DNA from: JAVVUJ01 sp964582545
Lineage (GTDB): Bacteria; Bacillota; Clostridia; Peptostreptococcales; Anaerovoracaceae
Assembly: GCA_964582545.1 (NCBI GenBank)
Contig: CAZOSB010000007.1
Coordinates: 28,306-92,305 of the forward strand
DNA length: 64,000 nucleotides
Direction of reading: 5' to 3'
The notes beneath the pieces were generated by a model. The model saw only the letters and a list, made by a program, of their open reading frames with translations, was not told the origin of the DNA and made no database searches. A program made the translations under genes and the position numbers. Every line of letters starts with the position of its first letter. Position 1 is the first letter of the stretch. Positions 17,047 through 26,963 of this stretch are shown here, in pieces.

Positions 17047-17412
17047 ATGGAAAAGACAATCAAAACAATGAAAGGATTTGGAATTTCCTTAGTGATTTTT
17101 GTCGTCATGGTAACACTGTTTGCCTTTCTGTTAAAATCTACGGGACTGCCCGAAAAATGGTCATTCCTTTACGTACTTATTTCCATGTCATTGGCCACCA
17201 TGTTTTTAGGTGTGTTCTTAGGAAACCTGACAGGCGGAAAAGGGCTTATTTATGGCTGTTTGGGGGCCATACTCTTTACGGTTATCATATTTTACACTTT
17301 TAACGTGTTTTTTAACCATTCTTTTCAATTCCAATTAGCCCATCTTAGATACCTCGTACCTATCATCTTTGGTGGAATCGGGGGAGTAATTGGAGTCAAT
17401 CTGAGAAATTAA
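17047..17412 (+). CDS. TIGR04086-family membrane protein
   Basis: A 121-residue integral membrane protein with four predicted hydrophobic helices and little else (segments starting at about 12, 40, 70 and 98). Small proteins of this kind lie near yajC and secDF in Clostridia and are known as the TIGR04086 family. The function is unknown. The Gly-rich motif GNLTGGKGLIYG between helices two and three is typical. The start follows ataggaggaat. Confidence 0.7.
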   Translation: MEKTIKTMKGFGISLVIFVVMVTLFAFLLKSTGLPEKWSFLYVLISMSLATMFLGVFLGNLTGGKGLIYGCLGAILFTVIIFYTFNVFFNHSFQFQLAHLRYLVPIIFGGIGGVIGVNLRN

Positions 17413-17526
17413 GAACTTTTACTTGTAAAACCTTCTAATGCGTAGTAAAATATTGAGTAGCTTTGAATTGGAATAGGCAAAAAATGGAAATCGTAATAAT
17501 AGCAGAAGAGAAGGTGAAGTAGAAAA

Positions 17527-18804
17527 ATGAAGAAAGCACTGGCAGTCGCCTTGGCAGTAATCATTGTTTTCGGTTGGTACGTAAGTATTTTTGGTATGGG
17601 ATTCATCAAACCGCTGAAGGATCAGATCAAACTGGGACTTGATTTAAAGGGTGGCGTTTACGTAGTTATGGAAGCAGATACGCAAGCTACGGGTGAAGAA
17701 TTGAGAGAATTGATGAACCAGACACAACTGGTCATGGAAAAAAGAGTGAACGGTATGGGGCTGTCGGAGCCCGTGGTTACCATAGAAGGGAACAATAAAA
17801 TCAGGGTTGAGTTGCCGGGTGCTGAGGATGCGGAAGCCGCTATAGACCTGATCGGAAGAACGGCACAGCTTCAGTTTGTTCTGGCAGATAATACAGTGGT
17901 ATTAGATGGAAGCATGGTGAAAAATGCCACCACAGGAATTGATAACAAGTCTCCACAATATTATGCCATCGACTTGGAATTGACCTCAGAAGGAGCGAAG
18001 CGCTTTGAAGATGCAACTAGAAAAATAGTAAAGAATGAGGTGGTTTCGGCAAATCCATCCCTTCCACCAAGCGCTATTACCATTATTTTAGATGATAAGG
18101 TCATTTCTTCCCCTTTGGTTGACACTGTAATTTCGGGAGGAAAAGCACAGATTACGGGAAGATACACCCAAGAGCAGGCTAGCGGAGATGCTATGCTCAT
18201 CAGAGGAGGGGCGCTTCCTGTGGCTCTCAAAGAAGTCAATTCTTCAGATGTAGCGGCAACCTTAGGGTTGGATGCGTTGAAAATGAGCGTATATGCGGGA
18301 TTTATAGGTATAACATTGATCTTTATCGTCATGCTAGTCATGTATAGAGTGATGGGAGTTGCGGCCAACATCGCACTTCTTTTATATATGCTGATTCTTC
18401 TTTGGATTATGGTAGCTATGGGCAGTGTGTTGACTTTACCGGGCATTGCAGGAATTATTCTGTCTATCGGTATGGCGGTGGATGCCAACGTTATCATCTT
18501 TGCCAGAATTAAGGAGGAAATAAACAACGGGAAGAGTATTCGAGTGGCAATAGATGCAGGATTTAAGAGAGCTATGGCTACGGTGGTGGATTCGCAGATC
18601 ACCACGATGATTGCAGGAGTCGTGCTGTATCAGTTTGGGACAGGCCCCGTTAAAGGTTTTGCCATGACCTTGATGATCGGTATTTTGGCCAGCGTATTTA
18701 CTGCGGTAGTGGTGACGAATCTTTATTTAAAGGTAATGGGCGAATCCAAGTCCTTTAATAAGAAACAATACTTTGGTATAAAGGAGGTAAAAAAATATGC
18801 TTAA
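17527..18804 (+). CDS. secD: Protein translocase subunit SecD
   Basis: A 425-residue RND-type membrane protein that, with SecF, uses the proton or sodium gradient to drive late steps of protein export. An N-terminal helix is followed by an extracytoplasmic P1 region starting with the conserved LGLDLKGGVYVVME. The C-terminal membrane bundle contains the hallmark GIAGIILSIGMAVDANVIIFARIKEE. It is shorter than E. coli SecD, as is normal in Clostridia, and not fused to SecF. It overlaps secF by 8 bp. Confidence 0.96.
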   Translation: MKKALAVALAVIIVFGWYVSIFGMGFIKPLKDQIKLGLDLKGGVYVVMEADTQATGEELRELMNQTQLVMEKRVNGMGLSEPVVTIEGNNKIRVELPGAEDAEAAIDLIGRTAQLQFVLADNTVVLDGSMVKNATTGIDNKSPQYYAIDLELTSEGAKRFEDATRKIVKNEVVSANPSLPPSAITIILDDKVISSPLVDTVISGGKAQITGRYTQEQASGDAMLIRGGALPVALKEVNSSDVAATLGLDALKMSVYAGFIGITLIFIVMLVMYRVMGVAANIALLLYMLILLWIMVAMGSVLTLPGIAGIILSIGMAVDANVIIFARIKEEINNGKSIRVAIDAGFKRAMATVVDSQITTMIAGVVLYQFGTGPVKGFAMTLMIGILASVFTAVVVTNLYLKVMGESKSFNKKQYFGIKEVKKYA

Positions 18805-19723
18805 TGGGATAAAAGAGATCTCCTTTATCAAACACAGGAAGATATATTATCTGGTTACCATTGCCATTATCATCATCGGTTTTGGCGTAGGTTTTATCAG
18901 AGGGTTTAATTTCGGTATCGATTTCACGGGAGGTACCATGCTCCATATGGATATGGGCAGGGAAGTTTCTACAGAAGATGTACAAAAGGTCTTGAAGGAA
19001 AACGATATTAAAGGGGAAGTGGTTCACGCTGGGAAAACCAACAATGAAATCATTATTAGAACCACACAGGCTCTGGAAAGCAACGATAGAATTAAGCTTC
19101 AAGAAGATATGTTTACCGCATTTCAGGTAAATTCGGATGCAATTTTAACCTTTGAGCTATTCGGTCCTTCCGTAGGAGAACTATTGAAAAAAAATGCTGT
19201 AAAAGCTGTTCTTATCGCTGCTGTCTGTATGCTTATCTATATTATTTTCCGATTTGAGTGGAAGTTTGGTTTAGCTGCTATCGCAGGTGTGGTACACGAC
19301 GTATTGATATTAATCGCCTTTTACGGTTTATTTCATATTCCTATCAATAACCCTTTTATTGCCGCAGTTTTGACTGTGGTGGGTTACTCAATAAACGATA
19401 CCATCGTTGTTTTTGACAGGGTAAGGGAAAACTTAGGGTTGATGAAAAAGTCCAAGATGGAAGAGTTGATCGATACCAGCATCAACCAGACTTTGGTGCG
19501 TTCCATCATGACTTCCGTCACAACCATTTTAGTCATTATTCCACTTTATATCTTAGGCGGCTCTACCATTCGGCAGTTTACGTTACCTTTGATGATTGGA
19601 ATCATTGCAGGTTGTGTTTCCTCGGTGTTTATTTGCAGCCCTATCTACTACGAACTTTGCCGCGTTACGGGCGGATCTAAATATAAAGGGAAGCAATCTA
19701 AGGTTTCGAAGGTGGAGGGGTAA
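18797..19723 (+). CDS. secF: Protein translocase subunit SecF
   Basis: A 308-residue partner of SecD with six membrane helices. Signatures are the first extracytoplasmic FGIDFTGGTMLH block and VVGYSINDTIVVFDRVREN in the fourth/fifth helix region. The ribosome site (aaggaggt) lies within the end of secD and the genes overlap, so translation is coupled. The stop lies 30 bp before rel. Confidence 0.96.
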   Translation: MLNGIKEISFIKHRKIYYLVTIAIIIIGFGVGFIRGFNFGIDFTGGTMLHMDMGREVSTEDVQKVLKENDIKGEVVHAGKTNNEIIIRTTQALESNDRIKLQEDMFTAFQVNSDAILTFELFGPSVGELLKKNAVKAVLIAAVCMLIYIIFRFEWKFGLAAIAGVVHDVLILIAFYGLFHIPINNPFIAAVLTVVGYSINDTIVVFDRVRENLGLMKKSKMEELIDTSINQTLVRSIMTSVTTILVIIPLYILGGSTIRQFTLPLMIGIIAGCVSSVFICSPIYYELCRVTGGSKYKGKQSKVSKVEG

Positions 19724-19752
19724 CCCTCTAACCTTTTGGAAATGGAGAGATC

Positions 19753-21933
19753 ATGGAGAAATTTGCGATAGAATTGTTGGATATTAACCCCAATCTTAAA
19801 TTGGAAAATATTAAGAAGGCTTACGATCTGGCAAATACGATGCATAAGGATCAGTTGAGAAAGTCCGGAGAACCGTATTTTGTGCATCCCCTTGCAGTGG
19901 CTAAAATTTTGGCTGAGCTGGGTATGGACGAAAATACTATTGTGGCAGGGCTTCTTCATGATGTAGTGGAGGATACGCAGTATACCAAAGCGGAGTTGGA
20001 GGTGGACTTTGGCTCTGAGGTAGCATTATTGGTGGATGGTGTCACGAAGCTTGGTTCCTTGGTCTTTGAAAGTAAAGAAGAGCGTCAGGCAGAAAATCTA
20101 AGAAAGATGTTTCTGGCCATGTCTAAGGATATTCGTGTATTGATCATCAAGTTGGCTGACAGGCTGCATAATCTTCGAACCATCAACTATATGAACGAAA
20201 AGCAAATTGAAGAAAAATGTCGAGAGACTTTGGAAATTTATGCTCCATTGGCCAGTCGCTTGGGTATGTATAGTTTGAAGTTTGAGCTAGAGGACATCTC
20301 TCTGAAGTATTTAGATCCGGATGCCTATTATCTGTTGGTTGAAAAGGTAAAGGAAAAGAAACAACAAAGAGAAGAAAATATCAATCTAGTGATCGGTGAG
20401 ATCAAAGAAAGCCTAGAGGACTTAAATCTTCATAAATATGAAATAAAAGGCAGAAGCAAGCATTTTTACAGCATCTATACCAAGATGAAATATCACCATA
20501 AACAATTAGATGAAATTTTTGATCTGACTGCAGTTCGTATTATTGTGGAAACGGTAAAGGACTGTTATGCCGTCTTAGGGGTGGTTCACACCTTATGGAA
20601 GCCTATTCCCGGAAGATTTAAGGACTATGTGGCCATGCCGAAGACCAACCATTATCAGTCCATACACACAACGGTCATAGCGGATAACGGTGAACCTTTT
20701 GAAATCCAAATCAGAACCTATGAAATGCATCGGATCGCAGAACTGGGAATTGCCGCCCACTGGAAGTATAAGCAAGGAATTTCCAATGACCAAGAGGAAG
20801 GCAAGCTGGCTTGGCTCAGGCAGACTTTAGAGTGGCAAAAGGATATGAATGATCCCGCAGAGTTTATGGAAACTTTAAAGGTGGACCTTTTTTCCAATCA
20901 AGTGTTTGTTTTTACTCCCAAAGGAGATGTCATTGAACTTCCGGCAGGATCCACACCTTTGGATTTTGCGTTTAAAATACACTCTGCCATCGGTGCAAAA
21001 TGTATCGGTGCTAAGGTAAATGGAAAGATGGTACCCATCGATCATACCTTGATGAATGGTAATATTGTGGATATCGTCACATCCTCCAATAGTAAGGGAC
21101 CTAGCATAGATTGGTTGCGGATTGCCCAGAGTAGCAATGCTCGCAGTAAAATTCGTCAGTGGCTAAAGAAGGAAAACAAGACGGAAACCATCGACAAGGG
21201 CAAGGAAATGCTGGAAAAATACGTTCGGCGCAAGGGTTATGATCCTCATCAATTGGTGAGAATTCCTTGGGTGAACAAAGCAGCCAAAAGCCTGAATATG
21301 TCCTCGGCAGATGATTTATACACTTCCATTAGCTCCGGCGGTATCATGTTGGGAAAAATATTCTCTTTTTTACTGAACATTTATAATGAAGAAAAACAAT
21401 TAGAAATTAAGAAAAAAGAAAAAGACGAATCTGCGTTAACAGCTGCTGCAGATTTGAAGAAAAAAGAACGTCCAAAGGATCCATCCGGGGTCAGCGTAAA
21501 AGGTGTAGACAATCTTTTGATTCGATTTTCCAGATGCTGTAATCCGGTACCGGGGGACGAAATCATTGGATTTATAACAAAAGGTAGAGGTATTTCCGTC
21601 CATAGAATGGATTGTGTTAATGTAATTTCTGCATCGGATTTTGATAAGGCCAGATTTATCGATGTATATTGGGATAGCTTGGAGGATAACCGCTCCTATA
21701 ATGCGGATATCAACATCGTATCTGAAGATCGAAAAGGCTTGTTTTCCGATTTATCAAGGGTTTGTGAAGACATGGATGTGCATATTACCGGTGTAAATGC
21801 CAAAAGTGCAAAGGACAAGGTGGTAAATATTACCATGACACTCTCCATATCCAATACAGGGCAGATTGAAAAGGTTCTGCGTGCACTAAAGAATGTGGAT
21901 GGCGTCTCTGAAGTATATAGAGGAAGCATTTAA
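19753..21933 (+). CDS. rel: Bifunctional (p)ppGpp synthetase/hydrolase (RelA/SpoT, Rel)
   Basis: A 726-residue long RSH enzyme that makes and degrades the stringent-response alarmone. Domain order is an HD hydrolase (about 25-180, with LLHDVVEDT intact), a synthetase (about 230-345), TGS (about 385-450), a helical/zinc-finger region containing RCCNPVPGDEIIGF and an ACT domain (about 650-724). All hallmark residues for both activities appear present. The start at 19753 follows ggaaatggagagatc, 30 bp after secF. There is a 180-bp AT-rich gap before dtd with no clear terminator. Confidence 0.96.
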   Translation: MEKFAIELLDINPNLKLENIKKAYDLANTMHKDQLRKSGEPYFVHPLAVAKILAELGMDENTIVAGLLHDVVEDTQYTKAELEVDFGSEVALLVDGVTKLGSLVFESKEERQAENLRKMFLAMSKDIRVLIIKLADRLHNLRTINYMNEKQIEEKCRETLEIYAPLASRLGMYSLKFELEDISLKYLDPDAYYLLVEKVKEKKQQREENINLVIGEIKESLEDLNLHKYEIKGRSKHFYSIYTKMKYHHKQLDEIFDLTAVRIIVETVKDCYAVLGVVHTLWKPIPGRFKDYVAMPKTNHYQSIHTTVIADNGEPFEIQIRTYEMHRIAELGIAAHWKYKQGISNDQEEGKLAWLRQTLEWQKDMNDPAEFMETLKVDLFSNQVFVFTPKGDVIELPAGSTPLDFAFKIHSAIGAKCIGAKVNGKMVPIDHTLMNGNIVDIVTSSNSKGPSIDWLRIAQSSNARSKIRQWLKKENKTETIDKGKEMLEKYVRRKGYDPHQLVRIPWVNKAAKSLNMSSADDLYTSISSGGIMLGKIFSFLLNIYNEEKQLEIKKKEKDESALTAAADLKKKERPKDPSGVSVKGVDNLLIRFSRCCNPVPGDEIIGFITKGRGISVHRMDCVNVISASDFDKARFIDVYWDSLEDNRSYNADINIVSEDRKGLFSDLSRVCEDMDVHITGVNAKSAKDKVVNITMTLSISNTGQIEKVLRALKNVDGVSEVYRGSI

Positions 21934-22113
21934 AAAATAAGGAAACTAAAAATAATATCAAGAATAAATTTGAAATCAATTATAGTTAATGAGCGAAATA
22001 ATAATTATAAATAAAGTGAAAAGTAAAATAGCCAAAGAATAGGAATGATTAATTATTAACAAATATTTTTAATTTTACATAGAATGACAAATTGTTTAGA
22101 ATGAGAGGAAGAG

Positions 22114-22563
22114 ATGCGGGCAGTAGTTCAGAGAGTCAGTAAGGCCAGCGTGACAGTGGAAGGGGAGATCACCGGAGCCATAGAGAATGGGTTCTTGGTT
22201 TTGCTGGGAGTGGAAGATGAAGATGAAAGGACAGATGTGGTTTACTTGGTGGATAAAATCACCGGTTTGCGAGTCTTTGAGGATAAGGAAGGAAAGATGA
22301 ATCTATCCTTGATGGATGTAAAAGGGGAAATGCTTGTAGTTTCTCAATTTACGCTGTTGGGAGATTGTAGAAAAGGGAAAAGACCTAGTTTCATCAAAGC
22401 TGCTAGGCCAGAAAAAGCAAAAGAGCTCTATCAACTCTTTGTGCAGGGATGTATAACTCAGGGTATAAAGGTAGAAGAGGGTATCTTTCAGGCAGAAATG
22501 TCCGTAAATCTCTGCAATGAAGGGCCTGTAACTATTTTGCTTGACAGTAAAAAATTATTTTAA
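22114..22563 (+). CDS. dtd: D-aminoacyl-tRNA deacylase
   Basis: A 149-residue proofreading enzyme that removes D-amino acids (and glycine) mischarged on tRNA. The family signatures are the N-terminal MRAVVQRVSKASV, VSQFTLLGDCRKGKRPSF and the C-terminal NEGPVTILLDS containing the active-site threonine. The length is exactly typical. The ribosome site is gagaggaagag. It is followed 19 bp later by a metallo-hydrolase gene, as in many Bacillota. Confidence 0.96.
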   Translation: MRAVVQRVSKASVTVEGEITGAIENGFLVLLGVEDEDERTDVVYLVDKITGLRVFEDKEGKMNLSLMDVKGEMLVVSQFTLLGDCRKGKRPSFIKAARPEKAKELYQLFVQGCITQGIKVEEGIFQAEMSVNLCNEGPVTILLDSKKLF

Positions 22564-22582
22564 GGAGTTTCGGAGGGAAAGA

Positions 22583-23203
22583 ATGGAGTTAAGATCGTTT
22601 ATCAGTGGTCCTTTAGGGGTAAATTGCTATATAGCATATGATGAAAGTACAAAAAAGGGGTTTATGGTGGATCCCGGTGGATATAATGAACAAATTGATC
22701 GCTATATTCAGGACAGCGGGATGGATTTGCAATACATCCTATTGACTCATGGTCATGGTGACCATATAGGAGGGGTGAGTACTTTTTTGGAGAAGTTTAC
22801 CCACTGTAAGTTGGTATCTTCCGACGTAGAAGCGGAAATGTTGAAAAATTCCTATGAAAATTTTTCAGTAGAAACCTATGGCAAGCCCATTGTTTTAATT
22901 CCTGATAAACTCGTAAAGGACGGAGATGTACTGGAAGTAGGAGCAATGTCCTTGAAAATTATCACTACCCCGGGGCATACTCCTGGAGGAATGTGCATTT
23001 ACGTAGAGAATTGTCTGTTCAGTGGAGATACCTTATTTGCACAGTCTATCGGAAGAACTGATTTTCCTGGGGGATCCTTTGAACAGATCATGGATTCCAT
23101 TAAGAATAAATTGTTCTTGTTGCCTGATGAGACGAAAGTCTTTCCGGGGCATATGGGAACCACAACAATCGGCTTTGAAAAGAAGAATAATCCCTTTGTA
23201 TAA
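22583..23203 (+). CDS. MBL-fold metallo-hydrolase (glyoxalase II-like, YqgX type)
   Basis: A 206-residue metallo-beta-lactamase-fold enzyme. The metal-binding THGHGDHIGG motif lies near residue 55, then TPGHTPGG and SGDTLFAQSIGRTDFPGG, and finally FPGHMGTTT. This set is typical of the short hydroxyacylglutathione-hydrolase-like group. The start at 22583 is chosen because cggagggaaaga lies 5 bp upstream; an upstream ATG at 22541 would overlap dtd and has no such site. The exact thioester substrate is unknown. Confidence 0.9.
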   Translation: MELRSFISGPLGVNCYIAYDESTKKGFMVDPGGYNEQIDRYIQDSGMDLQYILLTHGHGDHIGGVSTFLEKFTHCKLVSSDVEAEMLKNSYENFSVETYGKPIVLIPDKLVKDGDVLEVGAMSLKIITTPGHTPGGMCIYVENCLFSGDTLFAQSIGRTDFPGGSFEQIMDSIKNKLFLLPDETKVFPGHMGTTTIGFEKKNNPFV

Positions 23204-23226
23204 AGGGGGAGCTAGGGAGGAAATTC

Positions 23227-24486
23227 ATGTTAACAAGCGCCGCAAAAGGCACGAAAGATATTTTACCGGATCAGATCTATAAATGGCACTATATTGAAAA
23301 TTTATTTCAGGAACACTGTGCAAAATATGGTTTTAAAGAAATCAGAACCCCTATGTTTGAACACACGGAATTATTTTCCAGAGGCGTGGGGGATACTACG
23401 GATATCGTGGAAAAGCAGATGTACACTTTTGATGATTACGCCCACAGAAGCTTGACATTAAAGCCGGAAGGAACCTCTCCCGTGGGTAGGGCTTTTGTGG
23501 AACACAAGCTCTATGCGGAGGTACAGCCATCCAAGTATTATTATATCATACCTTGTTTTCGTTACGAAAAACCACAGTCCGGTAGGTTGAGACAGTTTCA
23601 CCAACTGGGACTGGAGATCTTTGGCTCTGAAAATACTATGGCAGATGCAGAAGTAATCTGTGCCGCCTCCGATTTTTTGGAATCCTTAGGGATTGAGGAT
23701 TTAGAGCTAAGAATCAACAGTATCGGCTGTCCCGAATGTAGGGGAGAATACAGGGTGGCTTTAAAAGAGTTTTTAAAGGATAAATACGATGAATTATGTA
23801 TCACCTGCAAAGGAAGATATGAACGAAATCCTATGAGGATTTTAGATTGTAAATCCCATATATGTCACAGCCTTACAGAGGGAGCACCTTTGATGATAGA
23901 TTACCTCTGTGACCACTGTAAAACCTCTTTTGATAACTTGAAAAACAATTTGGATGATTTTCAAATAACCTACATAGTGGATCCGTCCATCGTGCGTGGG
24001 TTGGACTACTATACTAAGACGGCATTTGAGTTTGTATCTAACAAAATCGGTGCACAAGGAACCGTCTGTGGCGGTGGCAGGTATGATCATCTCATTGAGG
24101 AAATCGGCGGACCACCTATCCCCGGTGTAGGTTTTGGTCTGGGTATTGAGAGACTCTTATTGGTATTGGAAGCTTCCGGCATAGAAATACCCAAGCCCAC
24201 AGGTCCTGATGCCTTTATCGTTTTCATGAATGAAGAAGGGAAGTCCAGAGGACTGGCGCTGATGCGTGAATTGCGGGCCAAAGGCTTCAAGGCGGAAATG
24301 GATATTATGGGAAGAAATGTCAAGGGGCAGTTTAAGTATGCGGATAGGCAGGATGCCACCTATACCCTCATCATTGGAGAAGATGAGCTTCGAGATGAAA
24401 CCATCTCTGTAAAAACAATGGCTACATCGGACCAGCGAAAGGTGCCCATTGCCGACATTTCAAAGGTTTTAAAAGGAGAGATATAA
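23227..24486 (+). CDS. hisS: Histidyl-tRNA synthetase
   Basis: A 419-residue class II synthetase. Motif 1 is in the region near KEIRTPMFEHTELFSRGVGDTTD. Motif 2 is FRYEKPQSGRLRQFHQLGLE. The histidine loops are RGLDYYTKTAFEF and GGGRYDHL, and motif 3 is GFGLGIERL. The C-terminal anticodon-binding domain covers about 325-415. It starts after gggaggaaattc and its stop codon abuts aspS, so the two are one operon. The 24-bp upstream gap leaves no room for a T-box. Confidence 0.97.
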   Translation: MLTSAAKGTKDILPDQIYKWHYIENLFQEHCAKYGFKEIRTPMFEHTELFSRGVGDTTDIVEKQMYTFDDYAHRSLTLKPEGTSPVGRAFVEHKLYAEVQPSKYYYIIPCFRYEKPQSGRLRQFHQLGLEIFGSENTMADAEVICAASDFLESLGIEDLELRINSIGCPECRGEYRVALKEFLKDKYDELCITCKGRYERNPMRILDCKSHICHSLTEGAPLMIDYLCDHCKTSFDNLKNNLDDFQITYIVDPSIVRGLDYYTKTAFEFVSNKIGAQGTVCGGGRYDHLIEEIGGPPIPGVGFGLGIERLLLVLEASGIEIPKPTGPDAFIVFMNEEGKSRGLALMRELRAKGFKAEMDIMGRNVKGQFKYADRQDATYTLIIGEDELRDETISVKTMATSDQRKVPIADISKVLKGEI

Positions 24487-26274
24487 ATGAGTGAAATTTT
24501 CAAACGAACCCATATGTGTGGTATACTGACTGCTAAAAATATTGAGGAACAGGTCGTACTGAATGGATGGATTCAAAAGAGAAGAAATCTTGGCAGTTTG
24601 ATTTTCTGTGATTTACGTGATAAAACGGGCATCGTACAGATCGTGTTTCACGACCATATTCCCAAGGAACTCTTTGATAAAGCGGACAAGCTGAGAGGGG
24701 AATACGTCGTTGGAATCAAAGGAATCGTTAAGGAAAGGGAATCAAAGAATTCGGAACTAGCCACAGGTGAGATTGAAATTTACGCAGAAGCCTTGGAAAT
24801 CTACTCTGAAGCAGAAACACCTCCCATCTATATAAAGGATGACGACAAGGTGGATGACAACTTAAGGTTAAAATATCGATACTTGGATCTAAGGAAGCTT
24901 AAGATGCAGCAGAATCTTACCTTTCGTCACAACATAAGTAAGGTTACACGAGAATACTTTGATCGTATGGGATTTACAGAGGTAGAAACCCCTATGCTCA
25001 TCAAACCAACTCCGGAAGGAGCTAGAGACTATCTGGTTCCCAGCAGAGTCAACCAAGGTCAATTTTATGCATTGCCGCAATCTCCTCAAATGTTCAAACA
25101 ACTTTTGATGGTGGGTGGTACAGATCGATACTTTCAAATCGTAAAATGCTTTCGAGATGAGGACCTCCGTGCAGATAGGCAGCCGGAATTTACTCAAATT
25201 GACATAGAAACCTCCTTTGTGGATGTGGACGATGTATTGGAGATCCAAGAGGGTTTTATGAAAACACTCTTTCAGGAAATTTTAGGGGTAGAGGTGAAAA
25301 CACCTTTCCCACGATATTCCTACGATGAGGCTATGGAGAGATATGGCAGCGACAAGCCGGATACTCGTTTTGGTTTTGAGTTAAACTGTCTGAATGATTT
25401 AGTAGAAGGCTGTGACTTCCAAGTATTCACCAATGCCCTTAAGGCCGGGGGTGATGTAAGAGCCATCAATATCCAAGGTGGTGCGGAAAAGTTCAGCAGA
25501 AAAGACATCGACAAGCTACAGGATTCCATCAAGGCTTATGGTGCAAAGGGTCTTGCCTGGATTAAAATTGAGGAAAATACGATTACGACACCAATCAGTA
25601 AGTTCTTCTCAGAGGAAAAATTGACGGAAGTTGTCCATAAATGTTATGGTAAACCTGGAGATTTGATTCTGATAGTGGCAGATAAACCAAAGGTGGTATT
25701 TGATAGCCTTGGATTTTTGCGAAGAGATATTGCAGGAAAGATGGGGCTTTTAGACGATAAGGTATTTAATCTTTTATGGGTGGTAGACTTCCCACTCTAT
25801 GAATACGACGAGGAATCTGGAAGATATTTTGCAATGCACCATCCGTTTACTTCTCCTAAGATGGAGGATGTGGCATTGATGGACAGCGACCCAGGTAAGG
25901 TAAGAGCCAAGGCTTATGACTTGGTGCTCAACGGCGTAGAGCTGGGGGGTGGAAGCATTAGAATTCACAATAGAGAGTTGCAACAGAAGATGTTTCAGGT
26001 TTTGGGACTTTCAGAGGAGGAAGCCAACAGCAAATTTGGCTTTTTACTGGAAGCCTTCCGTTATGGAACACCACCACATGGAGGCATAGCCTACGGTTTG
26101 GATCGTATTGTCATGCTTTTATCCGGTCAACACAGCATCAGAGAGGTCATCGCATTTCCAAAGAACCAAGCGGCCGTTTGTATGGTCAGCGAAGCTCCTT
26201 CCGTGGCATCTCAGGAACAGTTGGACGAGCTAGGCATAGGTATTGTATCTCCATATAGGGTTGAGTTAGAATAA
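24487..26274 (+). CDS. aspS: Aspartyl-tRNA synthetase
   Basis: A 595-residue bacterial-type class IIb synthetase. It has an N-terminal OB-fold anticodon domain (about 18-105), then the catalytic core with FRDEDLRADRQPEFTQIDIE as motif 2. The bacteria-specific GAD insertion is at about 310-410, and motif 3 is AYGLDRIVMLL near the end. Its ATG begins directly after the hisS stop, with aggagag inside hisS as ribosome site. This is the common hisS-aspS arrangement of Bacillota. Confidence 0.97.
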   Translation: MSEIFKRTHMCGILTAKNIEEQVVLNGWIQKRRNLGSLIFCDLRDKTGIVQIVFHDHIPKELFDKADKLRGEYVVGIKGIVKERESKNSELATGEIEIYAEALEIYSEAETPPIYIKDDDKVDDNLRLKYRYLDLRKLKMQQNLTFRHNISKVTREYFDRMGFTEVETPMLIKPTPEGARDYLVPSRVNQGQFYALPQSPQMFKQLLMVGGTDRYFQIVKCFRDEDLRADRQPEFTQIDIETSFVDVDDVLEIQEGFMKTLFQEILGVEVKTPFPRYSYDEAMERYGSDKPDTRFGFELNCLNDLVEGCDFQVFTNALKAGGDVRAINIQGGAEKFSRKDIDKLQDSIKAYGAKGLAWIKIEENTITTPISKFFSEEKLTEVVHKCYGKPGDLILIVADKPKVVFDSLGFLRRDIAGKMGLLDDKVFNLLWVVDFPLYEYDEESGRYFAMHHPFTSPKMEDVALMDSDPGKVRAKAYDLVLNGVELGGGSIRIHNRELQQKMFQVLGLSEEEANSKFGFLLEAFRYGTPPHGGIAYGLDRIVMLLSGQHSIREVIAFPKNQAAVCMVSEAPSVASQEQLDELGIGIVSPYRVELE

Positions 26275-26288
26275 AATTTGGTTTAGCA

Positions 26289-26320
26289 AATGTAGAATTT
26301 AATGAGTGAATGTAGAATTT
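26289..26320 (+). repeat. Short direct repeat within an inverted repeat downstream of aspS
   Basis: aatgtagaattt occurs twice, 20 bp apart (26289 and 26309), framed by tagcaaat (26284) and atttgcta (26318). It may be a weak terminator or a small regulatory site. There is no T-run. Confidence 0.35.
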
Positions 26321-26360
26321 GCTATGGTAAAGAAAATTAGGAATATAATAGGAATATAAA

Positions 26361-26963
26361 ATGAAGATAGGAATTTTTGGCGGTAGTTTTGATCCCATAC
26401 ACATAGGGCATTTGATCTTGGCAGAAGAAGCCTTCCTACAAGCGGGTTTGGATCAAATTTTATTTATGCCTGCCAAGGTTTCTCCCTTTAAACAAAATCA
26501 GGAGATGGCTTCAGAGTTTCATCGGCTGGAAATGATTAAATTGGCAATAAAGGGCAATGACAAATTTCAATTTTCTGATTATGAGTTTCGGGGTCAGGAC
26601 GTATCTTATACCATTCATACCTTAAGGGGTTTAAAAAAACTCTTGGGTGAAGAACATAACTTATATTTCATTATGGGAACAGATGCATTTTTAGATATTG
26701 AAAAATGGTATTGTTCTAAGGAATTATTGATGGAATTTTCTTTTATCATCGGTTCAAGACCGGGATATAAGGAAGATTTGTTAATGAATATCATCTATTC
26801 ATTAAAGAATAAATATCCCTGTGACCTGATAAAAATAAGGAATCGGCATATAGAGATATCCTCTTCAGGGTTAAAACAAAGTTGGAAAGAGTGTAGGAGC
26901 ATCCAATATCTGGTGCCGAAAGAAGTGGAGGAGTATATCATTGCCCAGAAGCTCTATAGATGA
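26361..26963 (+). CDS. nadD: Nicotinate-nucleotide adenylyltransferase
   Basis: A 200-residue enzyme of NAD synthesis that adenylates nicotinate mononucleotide. The nucleotidyltransferase signature GIFGGSFDPIHIGHL opens the protein. The C-terminal ISSSGLKQSW corresponds to the family's ISST.IR motif, with Gly-Leu-Lys in place of the usual T-x-I/L-R. It overlaps yqeK by 23 bp. The product of this step is the substrate of the NadE encoded at 14.6 kb. Confidence 0.93.
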   Translation: MKIGIFGGSFDPIHIGHLILAEEAFLQAGLDQILFMPAKVSPFKQNQEMASEFHRLEMIKLAIKGNDKFQFSDYEFRGQDVSYTIHTLRGLKKLLGEEHNLYFIMGTDAFLDIEKWYCSKELLMEFSFIIGSRPGYKEDLLMNIIYSLKNKYPCDLIKIRNRHIEISSSGLKQSWKECRSIQYLVPKEVEEYIIAQKLYR